A DNA stretch of 7,134 bases from Geobacter sp. (GTDB taxonomy: Bacteria > Desulfobacterota > Desulfuromonadia > Geobacterales > Geobacteraceae). The notes under the pieces are model-generated. The model ran no database searches, was not told the origin of the DNA, and worked only from the letters and a program-made list of their open reading frames with translations. The number at the start of each line of letters is the position of its first letter. The stretch's first letter is position 1. Positions 5,955 through 7,134 of this stretch are shown here, piece by piece. The stretch covers positions 1 to 7,134 of the forward strand of contig RPRC01000283.1 of the NCBI GenBank assembly GCA_003857395.1. Reading direction: 5' to 3'. The position numbers were made by a program, and so were the translations under genes.

Positions 5955-7099
5955 AACACAAACTCAAACCTGGTGCCATTTCCCCGCAGAAAATCACCAT
6001 TTCCGTGTAACTGCTCCGCCAGCAGGCAGACAAGCTGTAGACCCAGGGTGTCAGTGCTGCGGTGATCAAGGGTTGACGGCAGACCAACGCCATTATCCGC
6101 AACGGCAATCAGAACCTGCTGCTCACCACATTCCATCACCTCCACACAGATTGTTCCGCAACGACCATCCGGGAAGGCATGCTTGATCGCATTTGAAACC
6201 AGTTCATTGATAATCATTCCACACGGGATCGCCTGATCTATCTCAAGGGCAATATTCCTGGCATTGATGGTAAATACTATTTTCCCCTCATGGACCCTAT
6301 AGGATTGATGCAGAGAACCGACCAATCTCTTTATATACTCGGCAAAATCAAGGTTTGCAAAATCCTTTGCGCGGTACAGCTCTTCATGGACAAGTGCCAT
6401 GGACTGAATTCGGTTCTGACAGTCCCTGAGGAGTTCAAGTGATTCTGTATCCTTGATATATTCTGACTGCCAGGCAATCAGGGAGAAGATTACCTGCAGA
6501 TTATTTTTTACCCGATGGTGTAGCTCGCTCAACAGTATTTCCTTATCTTTCAGCGAGTTGCGCAATTGATCTTCCATCCGCTTGCGGTCCGTGATGTCCA
6601 GTGCCGTAAAGGTAACGCCTTTCGAGAGATCATCCCTGTCCAAGGCAGTAGAACTCAGGATGATGTGGATAGTTTCCCCGTCTTTGCGACGCCAGTGTGT
6701 TTCCACCGTTCCGGTAACCTTTTCGGCGATCTGGCGGTACTTCTCTCTTCCGACGAAATCAAAATCTTCGTCGCACCCATACAACATTCGAGCAGAATTT
6801 CCCAGCATCTCTGAGCGATCATAGCCGGTCATCCTGCAAAGAGTGTCGTTCACATCCGTCAGGTGACGATCAACCACCATCCCGATGCCGACCGGTGCGG
6901 CGAGAAAGATGCTCAGCAGTCTGTTTTCGCGCTCACGCAATACAGCCTCAACACGGTTTCGTTCAAGCATATCCTCTTCAAGCCGCTCGTTGGACGCGAG
7001 ACATTTGACGGTCAGATTTTCGGAACGCCGCCGCATTCTGTGCAGAGCCCCGGTCAGTACGCTGATGAAAACACCATTGGCAAGGAGCAGGGCCAGAGG
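5903..7099 (-). CDS. PAS sensor histidine kinase of the HisKA_2 type, 5'-truncated
   Basis: From the only usable start in frame (ATG 7034-7036) the protein is 377 aa. It has a short helical stretch (about 15-40), a PAS domain at about 38-152 ending in ALDITDRKRMEDQL, the HisKA_2 motif LSELHHRVKNNLQVI with the phosphorylated His probably H174, and HATPase_c with IINELVSNAIKHAFP at 275-289, ADNGVGLP at 313-320 and LGLQLV at 331-336. This kinase type phosphorylates response regulators; none is adjacent. The frame stays open upstream of the ATG to a TGA at 7100-7102. It encodes LALLLANGVFISVLTGALHR before the basic RMRRR, which is the end of a membrane helix and its cytoplasmic anchor. There is no start codon in that stretch and no ribosome site before 7036, so the native protein was longer and membrane-bound. 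Confidence 0.88.
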   Translation of the reverse strand, partial: PLALLLANGVFISVLTGALHRMRRRSENLTVKCLASNERLEEDMLERNRVEAVLRERENRLLSIFLAAPVGIGMVVDRHLTDVNDTLCRMTGYDRSEMLGNSARMLYGCDEDFDFVGREKYRQIAEKVTGTVETHWRRKDGETIHIILSSTALDRDDLSKGVTFTALDITDRKRMEDQLRNSLKDKEILLSELHHRVKNNLQVIFSLIAWQSEYIKDTESLELLRDCQNRIQSMALVHEELYRAKDFANLDFAEYIKRLVGSLHQSYRVHEGKIVFTINARNIALEIDQAIPCGMIINELVSNAIKHAFPDGRCGTICVEVMECGEQQVLIAVADNGVGLPSTLDHRSTDTLGLQLVCLLAEQLHGNGDFLRGNGTRFEFVFQKNTKESTLPASPGEA

Positions 7100-7134
7100 T
7101 CAAATTCTATTTTATGCGAGATGTCAAAGTTGTA
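7100..7134 (-). pseudogene. Possible out-of-frame remnant of the sensor kinase N-terminus
   Basis: In the kinase frame this stretch has three stops (7100-7102, 7112-7114 and 7124-7126). The neighbouring frame is open from the edge to 7057 and reads YNFDISHKIEFD and onward. One missing base near 7099-7102 would join it to the membrane helix in the kinase frame. The other explanation is the edge of an inserted element. The window is too short to decide. Confidence 0.35.

Overview
The window looks like chromosomal DNA of moderate GC content from an anaerobic, probably deltaproteobacterial (Desulfobacterota-like) bacterium. The evidence is a Rex repressor of the type found next to hydrogenase and NADH-dehydrogenase-like clusters, a companion NuoE-like [2Fe-2S] protein, an NtrC-type sigma54 response regulator with its kinase, and a second PAS sensor kinase. 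The taxonomic assignment is inference from protein style, not a database match.

Layout, left to right. (1) 19-503, minus: a small thioredoxin-fold [2Fe-2S] ferredoxin gene, split after its third or fourth codon by a 157-bp MITE-like insertion (334-490) with 7-bp target duplications. Removing the insertion plus one duplication in silico restores a 106-codon frame with a good ribosome binding site right behind rex. (2) 516-1178, minus: rex, the NADH/NAD+-sensing repressor. (3) 1179-1699: a gene-free stretch of about 520 bp upstream of rex. It holds a second inverted-repeat element (1302-1512) that folds, only as minus-strand RNA, into a 32-bp uninterrupted stem. It also holds a candidate promoter and two AT-rich operator-like palindromes. 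(4) 1700-4368, minus: a two-gene operon of a soluble REC-histidine kinase (411 aa) and a sigma54-dependent response regulator (475 aa), 5 bp apart. (5) 4614-5651, plus: a double-hotdog acyl-CoA thioesterase, divergent from the kinase operon and closed by a perfect palindromic terminator at 5706-5735. (6) 5903 to the right edge, minus: a PAS/HisKA_2 sensor kinase whose membrane anchor and sensor are cut off by in-frame stops near the edge.

How the parts fit: rex and the ferredoxin gene form the upstream end of what is usually a redox/hydrogen-metabolism operon that would continue past position 1. The kinase-regulator pair is a self-contained signalling module without its own transmembrane sensor. 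Its targets are not evident here, apart from an imperfect sigma54-like site in front of its own operon. The most unusual content is non-coding: two unrelated small inverted-repeat elements bracket rex, one having broken the neighbouring gene and the other sitting in the rex leader as a very long RNA hairpin.
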